Source: Dillenia suffruticosa
Lineage: Eukaryota > Streptophyta > Magnoliopsida > Dilleniales > Dilleniaceae
Assembly (NCBI GenBank): GCA_033439265.1
Contig: JAVTVX010000031.1
Span: 2,651,501-2,715,500, forward strand
Length of the DNA: 64,000 bases
Direction: 5' to 3'
Shown here in pieces: positions 13,110 through 25,900 of the stretch (positions within the stretch are counted from its first letter, which is position 1; every line of letters begins with the position of its first letter). The position numbers and the translations under genes were made by a program. Below the pieces are notes generated by a model that did no database searches, was not told the DNA's origin, and was given only the letters and a program-made list of their open reading frames with translations.

Positions 13110-14275
13110 GTGTTTTGATTTTGGCTACAAACTGAGGGGAGTTACCCGGTGTGGTTTAGTAAAACTCGCATTAATTTCAATTTTTATTTTGGCTGTAAAT
13201 TGAGAGGAGTTGCCCGGTGTAATTTAGTAAATTAAACAATGAATTAATTTAAATTTTTAATTGTTATAATATTAATAATTTTTAGTATTAATACTAATCT
13301 GTAATATTAAAAATTAGTATTCAGTAATTTATATATTAAAAATAAAATATTTTTTGTGTAGATTCAAATTGTCGATCACTTGTAATATTAAATGAATAGT
13401 ATTAATATTTTAATACATTAAATATAAAAATATCAGGTTTTAAAATCAAATGTTACATATTTTAAATATTTCATTCACACAACATTAATATTTTTTTAGC
13501 ATTAATACTAATTTATGATATTAAAAAATAGTATTTAATAATTTATATATTAGATGTTAAACATTTATTTATATATATTAAATTCGTTGATTACTTATAA
13601 TATTCAATCAAATTAAGAACTATTATAAAATATTTAATTGAATATCACATTATTTTGGTAGTTTTGTATTTCGCAGAATTATGTTGGTACCTGTGGAGAA
13701 CCACGAGCTGGTTCTGTACTTTGAAGAAATACATGGGTTGTTCCGCACTTCACAGAACCATGGTGGTGAGATGGTTTTGTTAGTTTTAGTACTTGTATTT
13801 TTTTAGTTTTTAAAATATCTAAAAATTTGTTTTTTTTGTATTTTTGAAATTTTAATTTTTGTAATATAATTAGATGAAATGAAAATATTTTTATAGATTC
13901 GCTAAGAGTTTGATGTAATATTAAAAATTTGGCTATCGTAAAATTTTTTCATATATAAATTTTAGCATTAATATTTAATGTTGTATGAGTGAGGATTGGT
14001 AAATATTAATATTTAGATATTTAATATCCGAATATAAATTTAAATGCTAGTATAAAATGTAAAAAATATTAAACGATAAATTAAAATAAATTGATAAATA
14101 TTTCTGTGCAATTGAAAACTGTATAAGAATAAAAATATTTTGATATTTACTTTTAATATCTGGATATTTATTTAACATCAAATATATTATATTAAAATGA
14201 GAAAACTATTTGTATAATTTTATATTTATATATATTTAAATATAACGTGTGCTACGTAGGAAAAGTTGAAAATTC

Positions 14276-14440
14276 TAGTATGTAGCAGAAGTACATAGTT
14301 CTGTTAAACAGCAGAACCATGATATTCTGTTATAGTTCCGCTAGATAGCAGAACTATGAAGTTCTCATAGATAGCAGAACTATGAAGTTCCGCTAGATAG
14401 CAGAAGTACATAAATCGGTGGTGGTTCTGTGAATCTTAGT
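14276..14440. repeat. Degenerate palindromic units (GTTCYGCTA..TAGCAGAAC)
   Basis: At least four copies of a GTTCTGC/GCAGAAC inverted unit stand side by side, about 40 bp apart. Each can fold on itself. They are diverged relatives of the minisatellite units at 18.4-20.0 kb and 29.7-30.5 kb. Confidence 0.7.
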
Positions 14441-15177
14441 TTCTGTTTTTTTTTTAATGTGAACATATTTGTAAAATAGTTGTTTGTTAGTATTTTAAAG
14501 AATATAATTTTTCTTATTCATAAGAGTAAATCGAAATATTTTAATATATGCACTAAAATTTGTTCATAACATTATAATAGAAATATGAATCCTTAGTAAA
14601 CTTGAAATTTATTGAACACTGTATAAAATATATACGGAACTAAATAAATGGGGGGAAATGTATTTGTGGAATGTTATATTGAGAGCATATAATGGTTTTT
14701 GGACAGCTGTAATTTATTGTTTTTTTGTTGTAAGGCGTGATTGTGAGATCGGCACAAGTTGGGTGTGGGGGGCTGCAGGTATAACCATTGTTTGTGTGAT
14801 TGGTGGAACTGTTGTGGTTCTGCAATTGGTGGAACCTCGAGGTGGTTGTGCGGTTGGTAGTATCGTGTTGTGGTTCAGTAGTGGGGAGAAGCGATGGTGG
14901 ATCCTGGCAAGGGAAGCACCAGATGTTTGTGGTGCGAGTTGTGGTTTTTTAAAACGGTAGTTTTTTTTTGTGATATTTTGTAGGATACATTTTATTTAGA
15001 TCTGAAATAGTTACTCAATGTTAAGCATCTCAAATGAAGTGGAAAAAAATAGTTGGATAATATTAATGTTCGTGTAAGAATGGAATTATATCAATACGAA
15101 TAATCTGTAAGGGAATTATTTGATAAATTTAATCTTAGAAGATATAATATGTAAAAGTTGAATGTTGTATGTAAAAA

Positions 15178-15185
<8 letters not shown>

Positions 15186-15227
<42 letters not shown>
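15186..15227. repeat. AT microsatellite
   Basis: A (TA)n run of 42 bases following an A run. Confidence 0.9.
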
Positions 15228-15230
<3 letters not shown>

Positions 15231-15559
15231 GAAAGAAGTGTTGTTGATAGGATGGTATGTATGTAATTCTAAGAACGAGGGCTTAGGAGAATAGGATATG
15301 TGAGTGGTAATAAATGCTCGAATAAACGGTAAGAAAGAGAGTTACGCAAAGGGCGTGATTTTTTAGAAGTTTTGATATCTTTTGGGATATGCCTTTTGGC
15401 TTTCTTGCGGCTGCTGTCTTTTCTGTTTCCTTACTTTCATTTATTTGTATCCTTTTGGTTTTTCTTTTTAGTATTTTTTTCAGAGCGTATTCTTTTGTTT
15501 GCTGGTTTTGGTTTTTTTGTTCACAGGGTATTTCTTGTTTTGGCGATCTGCTCTGTTTG

Positions 15560-15640
15560 TTTCATTTGTTGTTTGTCCAGAGGAAAGCACAGTGCAGAGA
15601 ACAGATATTTTGAAGATAACGGTTGCGAAAACAAGTTCCA
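15560..15640 (+). other. Probable untranslated first exon of the plant-transposon-protein gene
   Basis: A good donor site (AAGTAAGT) follows this stretch at about 15641. A good acceptor (TTTGGTTTCAG) lies just before 16152, so an intron of about 0.5 kb is plausible between this leader and the ATG at 16181. This is inference from splice signals only. Confidence 0.3.
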
Positions 15641-16180
15641 AGTAAGTATCGTTTGGTTTATGCTGTATATAGAGTGTTTTTGTTTGGGTGTCTTTGTTAT
15701 AGAGTAAGCTATTTGGGAAAAACAATTAGAGATTTTCAAAAATGGATAAATGGATGCGAGAATCTATTAAATACGCTAAGTTAATCTATTGCTATTTGTT
15801 TTGTGGTTTTATTTTGTTTGTTGCATATAGTGATTTTTTGGATTGTATAAAGCAGATCGGAAGAAAATAGCATAAACGGAGAAAGTATGTAACGGGGGAG
15901 GAATGTGGGTTTGATGAAATTTTTTGGTTGTTTTTTTGTATTTTTTTTTTGGGTTTATTTTGCGATAGACAAAAAAAATCTTATGAAGGAAGACTACAGT
16001 ATGGTCCGAGGCAAGTGTTGTGATCTGAGTTGTTTTTTATGGGATCAATATTTTAGTATTTTCATGATGGGTGTTGGTACCGCTGGTCATGTTGTTTGTT
16101 TTGGTTTTAGATATTGTATAGAAAAGTAAAAAAGTTTAGGTTTGGTTTCAGAGATACAACAAGTCAATTGTTGTGGCAGA

Positions 16181-18233
16181 ATGGAAAAAGCAGGGAGCAT
16201 TAGTGAGATCAAGAGCATAATGACGCGCAAAGAATTGGAAATGACAGTGAAAGAAATGAGTTTAAGTTCTGATTTTCGTTTGAGGTTGCCGAGAGGGGAT
16301 GAAAGAGCGAATCGAGTAGGAGAGAGATCCGTGCCCATGTATAAGGAGTATGTAAGATACGGTGTACGGGTGCCGTATTTAGGTCCATTGTCCGCTGTTC
16401 TAAAAGGTTGGAATATATTTCCAACTTTGTTCATTCCTAGTGCGTGGAGGTTGATAGTAGCCGTTGTCAGTTTGGTAAGTTTCTGTCGGTTGAGGTTTGA
16501 TTTTGAAATTTTGCTCTCTGTTTTCGTTCTAAGAAAGTGTGCAACGGGAGGTGCTAATGAGGATTGGTACTACGTCCAGCCACGTAAAGAGTCGAACTAG
16601 AAGTTTTATTATAGGGAGACTCTTGATAGATCGTGGAAGAGAAAGTTTTTCTTTGTCGAGTTTCAAAATGAAAGTTTGCTGCCTTTTATACCGTCAGAAG
16701 GTGAACCTTTGACATCGGTTTGCAACCCATCAACTCCTGTTTCTGTGCATGCGGATTTTGTGAAATCAGTCGGTAGATATTGTGTTGGGAAGGGAAGTTC
16801 TATTTGGGTGGATACACTCATCCACGATGAGATGTTAATGTTTGCTGGTCTTTTGTTAAATGAGAAAGTGAAGATTGAAAGGGGAATCTTGGTAGAGAAA
16901 AGAGCAATGGAAGTTGTGGATTCTCTAAGGTTTGCACAAGTTGACGACCTGGACAGAGTGATGACGATAAAAGAAATAAAAAATATGATGCAAAAAAAGT
17001 TGGAGGGGGAAGGAAGTCAACCCGATGAGCGTACACCAGAAGAGGTTCATTATAGAAGGAAAAGAAAGTTTGTTTGTAGATCTGGCAGTGACGAAGGGGA
17101 TGAGAGTGAGGAGGTGAGAAAAGAAAGGGAAGAGAGCTGTACAGTAGGGACTGCTGGTGAGAGCTTGAAGGATTTGGTCATTGTCGGTGATGAAGAAAAT
17201 GATGGGCAGAGGAAGGCAGATCTGGGAAAAGAATCCGTTGTAGGACACATGGAATTACTGGGAGAAAAAGAAACAGAGTCATCAAACGATATGTTAATTG
17301 TTCAGAGTGGCTCGGACAGTGGTGTCGCACCTGTTGATATGTCCAGAGATGCGAAACAGATGGGAGTTGCTGTAGGCGGCCATCATCCAGAGTTTTGCCA
17401 TTTGGATTTGGAAGAAGCGAGAAAGTTTGCGGATGGAATTGGTTTTAGTCACAAGGAAAGTTTATTGAACCAGTTATCCTTGGAAGAAGGAGATGATGCT
17501 GTCATGAATTTTTTGCTTCAGGTAGTTTTTCCATAGATGTGAAGATTATTGGGAAATATAACGCATGATATATTTGGTATTAAATATACAATGTGTGAAA
17601 TCAGAATTTTTTAACCTGTGTGTGTATATTTTTTTGAATTAGGCTGCCACATTTGTTAAATTTCAAAGACTGCGAAAGAGAAGAATAATAAATGAAATGC
17701 ATGGGAAGTTTGAGGAGAATTCTAGTCTGACCGCTGCTGCTGCTGAAAGGGTAGAAGAGCTGACCACAATGTTAAAAAAGAAGGAAGGAATGTTGGAAAC
17801 ATTGAAGGCCGATCTTCAATCATCTTATGAAATCAGCAGTGCAGCTATATCAGAATGCGAGAAGTTGGATTCTATACTGAGAAAGACTGAGGGTGAGTGG
17901 CGAGCTGCTTTAAAATTAGCAGAGGAGAGAGGCGAGGCTCTGAAGGTTTCAGAGAAAAGGGTCTTCGAAATTCAGCAAGAATATGAAAGGAGGAACGAAG
18001 AACTTGTGGAGAAACTGAGAAAGACCGAAGAAATTGTCCGGAGAGCTGGACTGGAGGAACCTTTTCTGTGCGGCAAGGAAAACGAGAGTTCATCTGGATT
18101 GCAGGTTAAAGGTTTTGCTGGTTTTCTCGGTGAAGAAATCAAGGATATGGGTTCTCGCGTTGCTTCTCTTCGAGAAGATTTGAATCGGTTGAAGAAAAAA
18201 TCTGATGGTTCACCATGTGGCCAGATTTTGTGA
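16181..18233 (+). pseudogene. Putative plant transposon protein (gypsy-type gag-like domain) with C-terminal coiled coil; one in-frame stop
   Basis: Two exons, 16181-17521 and 17643-18233, join in phase through a GT-AG intron and would encode about 643 aa. Residues about 50-100 (VPMYKEYVRYGVRVPYLGPL then WNIFPTLFIPSAWRLIVAV) resemble the conserved core of the 'putative plant transposon protein / transposase gypsy type' family (PF04195-like), usually found in gag-like ORFs. A TAG at 16598-16600 interrupts the frame; the family-like sequence continues directly after it (SWKRKFFFVEF). The middle is acidic and polar. Exon 2 is almost entirely heptad-rich coiled coil (about 130 residues) ending ASLREDLNRLKKKSDG. 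The gene lies inside the Helitron on the opposite strand to RepHel, so it is probably cargo. Readthrough of the TAG is possible but unsupported. Confidence 0.6.
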
Positions 18234-18427
18234 ACACTGGTCTAGTGGTTTATAAATTTGGCCTGTACTCTTTGACATTGATTGACAATGTGGCGTAGTT
18301 TTTGGAAACAATGATCAGGTTTTTTGTTTATTATTTGTCTTCTCTTTATGAGTTTTTTTTTTATTGTTTCGTTTGTTTTTTTTTGCTTTGAGGTATAAAG
18401 GGGCTGTGCAATCAGGTAACAAGTGAC

Positions 18428-20009
18428 ATGGTTCTGCTATGTAGCGGAACCGTGGTTCTGCTATGTAGCGGAACTGTGGTTCTGCTATGTAGCGGAACCG
18501 CATGGCTCTGCTATATGGCTCTGCTATGTACCGGAACCACATGGCTCTGCTATGTAGCGGAACCACATGGTTCTGCTATGTAGGGGAACCACAGTGGGAC
18601 CACATGGTTCTGCTATGTAGCGGGACCATATGGTTCTGCTATGTAGCGGGAGGACATGGTTCTGAGAGCGGGACCAGATGGTTCTGCTATGTGGCGGAGT
18701 CATATGGTTCTGCTATGTAGTTGTTCTGCTATGTAGCGGAACCACAGCGGGACCAGATGGTTTTGCCATGTGGCGGAACCAGATGGTTCTGCTATGTGGC
18801 GGGACCAGATGGTTCTGCTATGTGGCGGGGCCAGATGGTTCTGCTATGTGGCGGGGCCAGATGGTTCTGCTATGTTCTGCTATGTGGCGGAACCAGATGG
18901 TTCTGCTATGTGGCGGGACCAGATGGTTCTGCTATGTGGCGGGACCAGATGGTTCTGCTATGTGGCGGAGCCACATGGTTCTGCTATGTAGTTGTTCTGC
19001 TACATAGTTGTTCTGCTATGTAGCGGAACCAGATGGTTCTGCTATGTGGCGGGACCAGATGGTTCTGCTATGTTCTGCTATGTGGCGGAACCAGATGGTT
19101 CTGCTATGTGGCGAGACCAGATGGTTCTGCTATGTTCTGCTATGTGGCGGAACCAGATGGTTCTGCTATGGTGGGACCAGATGGTTCTGCTATGTGGCGG
19201 AGCCACATGGTTCTGCTATATAGTTGTTCTGCTATGTAACGGAACCACAGCGGGACCAGATGGTTCTGCTATGTGGCCGGACCAGATGGTTCTGCTATGT
19301 GGCGAAACCAGATGGTTCTGCTATGTGGCGGGACCAGATGGTTCTGCTATGTTCTGCTATGTGGCCGAACCAGATGGTTCTGCTATGTGGCGGGACCAGA
19401 TGGTTCTGCTATGTGGCGGAGCCACATAGTTCTGCTATGTAGTTGTTCTGCTATGTAGCGGAACCACAGCGGGATAAGATGGTTCTGCTATGTGGCGATG
19501 TGGCGGGACCAGATGGTTCTGCTATGTGGCGGAGCCACATGGTTCTGCTATGTAGTTGTTCTGCTATGTAGCGGAACCACAGCGGGACCAGATGGTTCTG
19601 CTATGTTCTGCTATGTGACGGAACCAGATGGTTCTGCTATGTGGCGGGACCAGATGGTTCTGCTATGTGGCGGAGCCACATGGTTCTGCTATGTAGTTGT
19701 TCTGCTATGTAGCGGAACCACAGCGGGACCAGATGGTTCTGCTATGTGGCGGGACCAGATGGTTCTGCTATGTGGCGGGACCAGATGGTTCTGCTATGTG
19801 GCGGAACCACATGGTTCTGCTATGTAGTTGTTCTGCTACGTAGTTGTTTTGCGATGTAGCAGAACCACAGTGGGACCAGATGGTTCTGCCATGTGGCGGC
19901 ACCATGTGGCGGAACCAGATGGTTCTACTATGTGGCGGAACCACATGGTTCTGCTATGTGGCGGAACCACATGGTTCTGCTATGTAGTTGTTCTGTTATG
20001 TGGCGGAAC
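18428..20009. repeat. 26-bp palindromic minisatellite, array 1
   Basis: Roughly 60 units of a 26-bp repeat, consensus near GGTTCTGCTATGTGGCGG plus GACCAGAT. Each unit is an imperfect inverted repeat: GGTTC..GCTA against TAGC..GAACC in the TAGCGGAACC variant. A higher-order pattern is visible: a variant cluster containing TGTAGTTGTTCTGC recurs about every 100-300 bp. All three plus-strand frames stay open for hundreds of bases because the unit has no stop codon in this orientation; this is not coding. Confidence 0.95.
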
Positions 20010-20628
20010 GATAAAGCGGATCAGTTTTTTCTGCGGCGTAATGCAAACTTTAGATGGGCAGATCCATAGAATGGTTCTGCGGGGTGGAGAATGATAGCGT
20101 GATTCGGCGGGTGCTTAGCGCTTTGGTGGAACGAAGCCATAGTGTAATAACATAAGTATTAAAATATTCTTATAATATATTGAAAATGAAAAAGAATCTT
20201 GGTCATACTTAACTATTTGTAGGTCATACTTAATTATATTTAGATTCAGATTGCATAGATCTATTTTTATAAAAATGGGATGTCAATATGTGCATTTAAC
20301 AGGAAACATATAAAGTTTAGTGGGTAAAAAAAAAGAAAAGTAAAGGCATCATGTTATGTCTTTATGTATTTGTGTTTTTAAATTTTTTTCGTCGTTGCGA
20401 AAGTAGTAGTCGTGTTTGTGTGGTTTGTAGAACCACGAGGTCGTTCTGTGTTTTGTTAGATGACATCATGGTCCGTAAGTACATAATAGTTTAATAATCA
20501 TTTAAATAATGACAAAGAATATGGAATCAATGAGATATAATGAATGCGAAGCACGAATAGTTCGCCAAAGAGCGAGGAAAGTGGAAGTATGAGCTATAAT
20601 GGTACGAAACGTGAAATGTGCCATTGGT
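20010..20628. other. Spacer between minisatellite 1 and the B3-like gene
   Basis: AT-rich sequence with scattered single copies of the GTTCTGY/RCAGAAC unit (for example around 20065-20080 and 20430-20450). No gene is seen. Confidence 0.5.
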
Positions 20629-21147
20629 TTATATTCGTGAATACACTGAGTACGTATGATACCAAGGGAAAATTTTCTCTACTCCGTAGGGATCAAAAAT
20701 GATAACAGAAAACACTGTTTCCGATTCTGGAATGAAAACAAGGATATCATTATGATTGAGGTTATGTTTCAGAACAAAAGTGCTCCAGTTCTTCTTAATA
20801 TGTGTTCCTTGGATTCCAACTTCAAGAGATTGTGTTCCAGTCTTCAAAATCAGGGACGGAGTTTTTTCACCATTAATAAAATAGTTGATGAATCGAGATA
20901 TTTCCTGATCATTGAAAAGGGAAAGAAGGAAAATGTCAATATGAAGAGGGGTAGGTGATGCATTATAAATGGAGATATGTATTACTAATTTATACGGATC
21001 GGCTACAGAAAATGCTTGATAAAAGCACACAGAATCGGAGATATCCTGGACACAATCTGCTTTCAGTGATGTAGAAACGACTTCTTTCAATAGGGAACAA
21101 TCCTGTTGTCCTGCAGATTAGTATTCAATTAAATGATTGATATGAAG

Positions 21148-21181
<34 letters not shown>

Positions 21182-21517
21182 TTCCGTATATATACATACG
21201 GTATCATGATTACTAAAGGAAAGTTTTAAATATCTGAAACCTTGCTCTTCCAGAAAAGTGGGTAACGGAGTTGTCCAGCTCAAGTAAACTTGTTTTTGGA
21301 ATTCACAGAAATGGATGACATCAAAGACAAGATTTCCGGCGTGTCTAAGAAATAAGGCGTGGTGTTCTTTAATAAGATTACTATCAAGGTATTCCCTTGA
21401 GGCATCTTCATAGAGGTTGTTTGTGAGACGAAAGAGCCAATTGCGCATTCCATGTCTGAATGTTATTCTATCTTGTCTGTGCTGCTGCAATAGCGTCCGA
21501 AATTGTACAGGTAAAAC
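20629..21517 (-). CDS. B3/REM-like DNA-binding protein, partial, at least two exons
   Basis: On the minus strand, exon A is 21517-21214 and exon B is 21110-20629. They join in phase (A plus GA) with a GTAATC donor and CTGCAG acceptor. Exon A encodes a B3-type fold: LPVQFRTLLQQ, then a NWLFRL strand, then HHALFLRHAGNLVFDVIHF. Exon B encodes a second such domain: EISRFINYF, SLILKTGTQSLEV, NWSTFVLKHNLNHNDILVF, then VIIFDPYGVEKIF, the order seen in plant REM proteins. B3 domains bind DNA in plant transcription factors. The intron contains a TA microsatellite (21153-21182). The N-terminal exon and start codon are not assigned; candidate upstream frames (21541-22034) lack B3 features. It lies 1.4 kb downstream of RepHel on the same strand inside the Helitron. 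It is either captured host sequence or a resident accessory gene; both frames are open. Confidence 0.6.
21153..21182. repeat. AT microsatellite in the B3-like gene intron
   Basis: A (TA)n run of about 30 bases between the donor at 21213 and the acceptor at 21111 of the B3-like gene. Confidence 0.85.
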
Positions 21518-22928
21518 CTGCGTTTTTTAGGTAAAGAGATTTAAAAGACGTTATCTTTTGGTTGACATAAGGTGATAAAAGCTAAATGAATCATACAAAA
21601 TGTGCAAAACAAAAAGTGGATACCTGGTCTTTCCTGCAGCGTAGGAAAAAGCAGCAGGGTTGTAAATAAGCATTCTGCGGAGTTGAAAGCAAAGCCATTG
21701 GTTTTTTTTTCATTCAAGGAGTTATAACACACCGTTAGTTGTTTTAGTGATGATATTTTTCTTGTTTGGTCCTGAAGAAGAAAGACCGGAACAAATTATC
21801 AAGCCTAGGGAGTAAAAAGGATGAGGACGAATAACAAGAAGCTGTAAAGAAAGAATATATTTTGTTCTGCAGTAACCCGTGAGCTCTCTGGCTTTTATTT
21901 TGTTTTGTAGTAACCCGTGAATACATTCCATTGGATTTTTTTTGTTGGATTTGACTTGTCTCTGAAGAAGTTTTACATGGCCCTATTTGAATATCCATTT
22001 TATGTATCCGGACGGTGAAAGTGAATCCTGGCACATCAATAATTTTGCTAAAAAAATGTTATAACAAAAAACAATGTCAAACAGGAAGTAATTAATGATT
22101 ATAGAGTATTAGCAGATAAAACTTAGAAATAATCGATCTGATGGAATACATAACGGTGATGCTTTCTATGTGTCTTCTTCAAATAGCAGGGATTAAGTTA
22201 AGTTTTTATTTTGTGGGAACATTAAGTTGTTTGGGTCGGGAAGGTTCCCTCGTATTTAGGCCACGTTTCTGCATGTCATCAAACTGTTGAAATGCCTAAG
22301 TGTTGGTTGTGGACCAAGAAAGTGTCGTTTCTGACATAAGCAAGGTAGAACAATGAAGTTATCATATCATAGAAAGAAGAAGCAGTGGTTGCTTTGTTTG
22401 GAAAAAACAGAGGTTTGTCCTGGATGAGTTCCGATCTTGAAAGTGAGAAAAAAAAAAGGTAATATCTTATGATATTTTATCCAAGTAAATATTATCGGAT
22501 GGTAACAAAAGTGTAAACGCTTTGTGGGAAAAATCTTAACTTGTAAAAATACAAAATAGGTTCTTGGTCGCAAAAACATTGAATGAGGAAAATGGATGAC
22601 TATGAAAATAGTAAAAAGTTAGAAAAAGATATCATAAGGTCCTGTTTTTAAAAATAGTATAAAATTCACATTCGTACCTCTGAATTCATCAAAATGCACC
22701 TTTCATGCTTCGTTATGGTATTTATCAATGTTGGAACGTGTTGTTTTTTGTGGACAGTTGTTATCCAAGGCGAGTTTTGTGTATTAGGAGCGATATATTT
22801 TAACCATAGAAAAATTGTGTATGTTGAAAAAAATGAAAGAACAACAATAGAAAACGTGAGGATATGATATCAAGGAAAAACAACCAAATAAGAGCGAAAA
22901 AAAATTATATATACCTGAATCATGAAAT
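21518..22928. other. Region between the B3-like gene and RepHel
   Basis: About 1.4 kb with no recognised domain. A minus-strand open frame at 22034-21744 (begins MPGFTFTVRIHKMD) has no similarity I can name, and could hold a 5' exon of the B3-like gene. The rest is AT-rich. Confidence 0.4.
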
Positions 22929-25900
22929 TTATAAATCAGCAAGAGCAAATATTTCAGTAAACACAACATTTCTTGTTTTCCGATCGAATTTTACACCAGC
23001 AAATGTTCCAGGAACTATCAGTACCTTAATCGCATCAGCTGATCTAGCTCTAGATAACGCAACATAGAGTTGACCATGAGAGAAAACAGGTTCTCGTATA
23101 TATATTCCAACGTAATCTAATGTTTGTCCTTGAGATTTGTTGATTGTCATGGCAAAGCATAATCGAACAGGGAATTGTGTCCTTATGAAAGGAATTCCGT
23201 TTCTTTCATTGTCAGAGGTCTGCAGTGGGATTTTAGGAATAAAAACTGTTTTTCCTGTGTACTGGCCACAAGCAATCTCAGCAGAAATAGAATACTGTCC
23301 TAATTCCTTGCATATGAGTCTGGTACCATTGCAGAGGCCTTCTGTCGGATTCAAATTTCTGAGCAGCATAACAGGACAGTTTTTTTAAGTGATAATCTAA
23401 AAGGTGGTAGACCTCTTGGATTTTGGCTGTTTAAAAAGTCTTCATAATCTCCCTGGTGGCGCTCGTCAACAGTCCTATCCGATGCTATGTAGGTGTGCAG
23501 ATCTCCAGGAAATCTTTCGATTATAAGTTCATTAAGTTCATGAACAGAAGTATTCTTGGGAGCAAGAATGCATCTATTTATCATCTCAGAAGGATCATCT
23601 GAATAGAGTGCCATGTCATGGAAAACATAACGTATCAAGCTGTTGCAAACGAAAATAGATAGGTTGATAATAGAAAACATTATCAGTAATATCATATTGT
23701 GTCATTGGTTGTCAGTGTAGATAAGAACGGATTACCTGTCTAAAGACTCATTTCTATCAGTATATGGTATCACAATATTAGAAGGAAGTGTGACTTCTCC
23801 GTTTACGTCAGTTAGTTCTCTCCCTTCACCGATCCTCAGTAAGAAATCACAGAATTGTGGATCTGAAAGAGCTCTCATATTTTGTTTCAATGCTAATTTA
23901 TACATATCTTTCCATAAAGGTGAATTTAAAAGGCTTGAGTTAATCAGAACCTGTTTAGAAGCTTGTTCTATGACTGGCAATGTTTGCCTAAAATCTCCAC
24001 CAAACACAACAACTTTTCCTCCAAAGGGTATTTCGCAATCCATTAGATCTTTAAGCAAATCATTTAATGCCTCAATCGATTGTCTTTTTGCCATTGATGC
24101 TTCATCCCACAAGATCAGTCTTGATTGAATAATCAGTCTAGCAACGCAACTTTATTTACTTAACTGACAGGTTTTTACTTTTGAGAAATCTAAGGGTATC
24201 TTGAATCTAGAATGTGCAGTTCGACCTCCTGGAAGTATAGATGCTGCCACACCTGATGTTGCAACAGCAATTGCGACATAACCTCTAGCTCTCAAGGTAG
24301 CAAGCAGTGATCGATAGAGAAAAGTCTTTCCAGTTCCTCCGGGCCTATCTATAAAAAATGATTGACCTTCGTTTGCAAAAACAGCATCCAAAATCAGATC
24401 GAATGCATATTTTTGGTCAGCATTTAGGCTCGAAGAAAGGAGAAGATCATCAGGATCAATTTGCACGCTTGCTTCAGTGTCAGCTTCTGTTGTGAGTTGT
24501 TGTTGATAGTGAAATTCATTGGGATCGTTTTCTATTTGATAATCAGCTAAACTTTTCCCCATTGAATAGAGTAGTCTATTCAAGTCAAATAGGACCTTGC
24601 GATTTACTTCGTCAGAATTAAGCTGTCCCAGTTTCACAGCATGGTTATAATCAGCAGAAAGATCACTTTTAAATTTCTCCCATAGAGACGGTGGGTCTGC
24701 AGGCAAACAATAACATAAAACAGTAGCAAACAGCAACCTAAAAGATGATGGCATCTGAAAGAGGACAACCTCAGAGAGAGTTTCTTCAATATATTGATCA
24801 TATCTTAATAGTCCAAGCCTCAGTGCTGCTTCTCTATAAGAATGAGTTTTTTCTCCTTGAATGGTCAACAGATCATCAAAAGATGCAGGTGCACGAATAT
24901 GAGTGAGTAAAAGTCTTAGATAATATCGTTCGCCTTCTTTCGGACTGACAGTAACCAATCTTCCTATGACCATCTGTCGTTTTCTTTCTGACCATGCCTT
25001 CATTCTAGGATTCCAAACAAAATGTTCAGGAAATTCCTTATACAGACATTTCAATTGTCGTGCTTTTTCGTTATTTGCATTCATTCTGAAAAATTCAGTT
25101 AACATGGTTGTGGAGAAGTCGACATTTCTTAGTAGATAGGTCAAATTAGATCCATTGTTGAATGAGACATGCTGGTGATCCGGGAGATGAACCTGTAGAG
25201 TATAAACTGCTGGGGTCATTTCATTCAGTCGGAATTCATAAATTCGCCATAAAGCCTCAGGAGGAGAAATCCACCTTGCTTGCTGAAATTGTTTTATCTC
25301 ATCAATATCATCAAGAAATTCTTCATCAACAATTTGAAAACTCACCAGGTCATGCCCTTTAAAAACATATTTGTAGAGATACTTTACAAGTTTCACAGTA
25401 GAACATATCTCAACATTTATATGACAGTTAGCAAGGCAAGCAGATATGGATTATAAGGCACGACCCATCGATTGTCTAAATCATAACCTCGTACTCTAAT
25501 CATTTTTCCATTATTTCTCCTTCTGTAATACGGATATGTATCTTCTCCATGAACCGTGTAATCAGAGAAATTCTTAGGATAATGATTTTTGCATATACCA
25601 CTTTTCATGCAGGGACAATGTTTATTCATATCGCCACATGGACCATGAATCATGTGCTTAACAACAAGGGAATACAAGTAACCATTTTCTTGAGGTATTT
25701 CAGCACACACAATTTTATCATACGATTGTGGATTAAGTAACTTAGACTGCGGTTTCAATATCAGCAACAAGTGAGCGTGAGGGAACCCACGCTTTTGAAA
25801 CTCGATAACATAAACACATGCTGCAACTTCTCCAAAGACTTGTTTTTTTAGAAGTTCATTTTTCAATATCTCAAATCTGGCTCTAAAAATGCGAACCAAC

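Larger units (their letters stand above)
13110..15370. other. Non-coding 3' arm of the Helitron
   Basis: This is AT-rich sequence without a credible gene. Degenerate copies of the palindromic GGTTCTGC-type unit appear at about 13726-13780 and 14276-14440 (for example GTTCCGCTAGATAGCAGAAC). Blocks near 13140-13230 repeat a phrase (GAGGAGTTGCCCGGTGT-like) twice. The open frame at 14658-14960 is Gly/Val/Trp-rich and resembles no family, so I do not call it. Confidence 0.5.

Noticed and set aside
14658-14960. Open frame of 100 codons in the Helitron 3' arm
   Set aside because: Gly/Val/Trp-rich translation of GTGGTTCTGC-type sequence; no family similarity and no neighbours to support it.
15372-15707. 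Hydrophobic plus-strand open frame of 111 codons, membrane-protein-like
   Set aside because: It is made of T-rich sequence giving Phe/Leu runs, matches no family, and runs across a good splice donor; more likely leader or intron.
18502-20094. Several overlapping plus-strand open frames of 70-145 codons with Cys/Trp/Met-rich repeats
   Set aside because: They are translations of the 26-bp minisatellite, which lacks stop codons in all three plus-strand frames; the frames overlap one another and have no non-repeat part.
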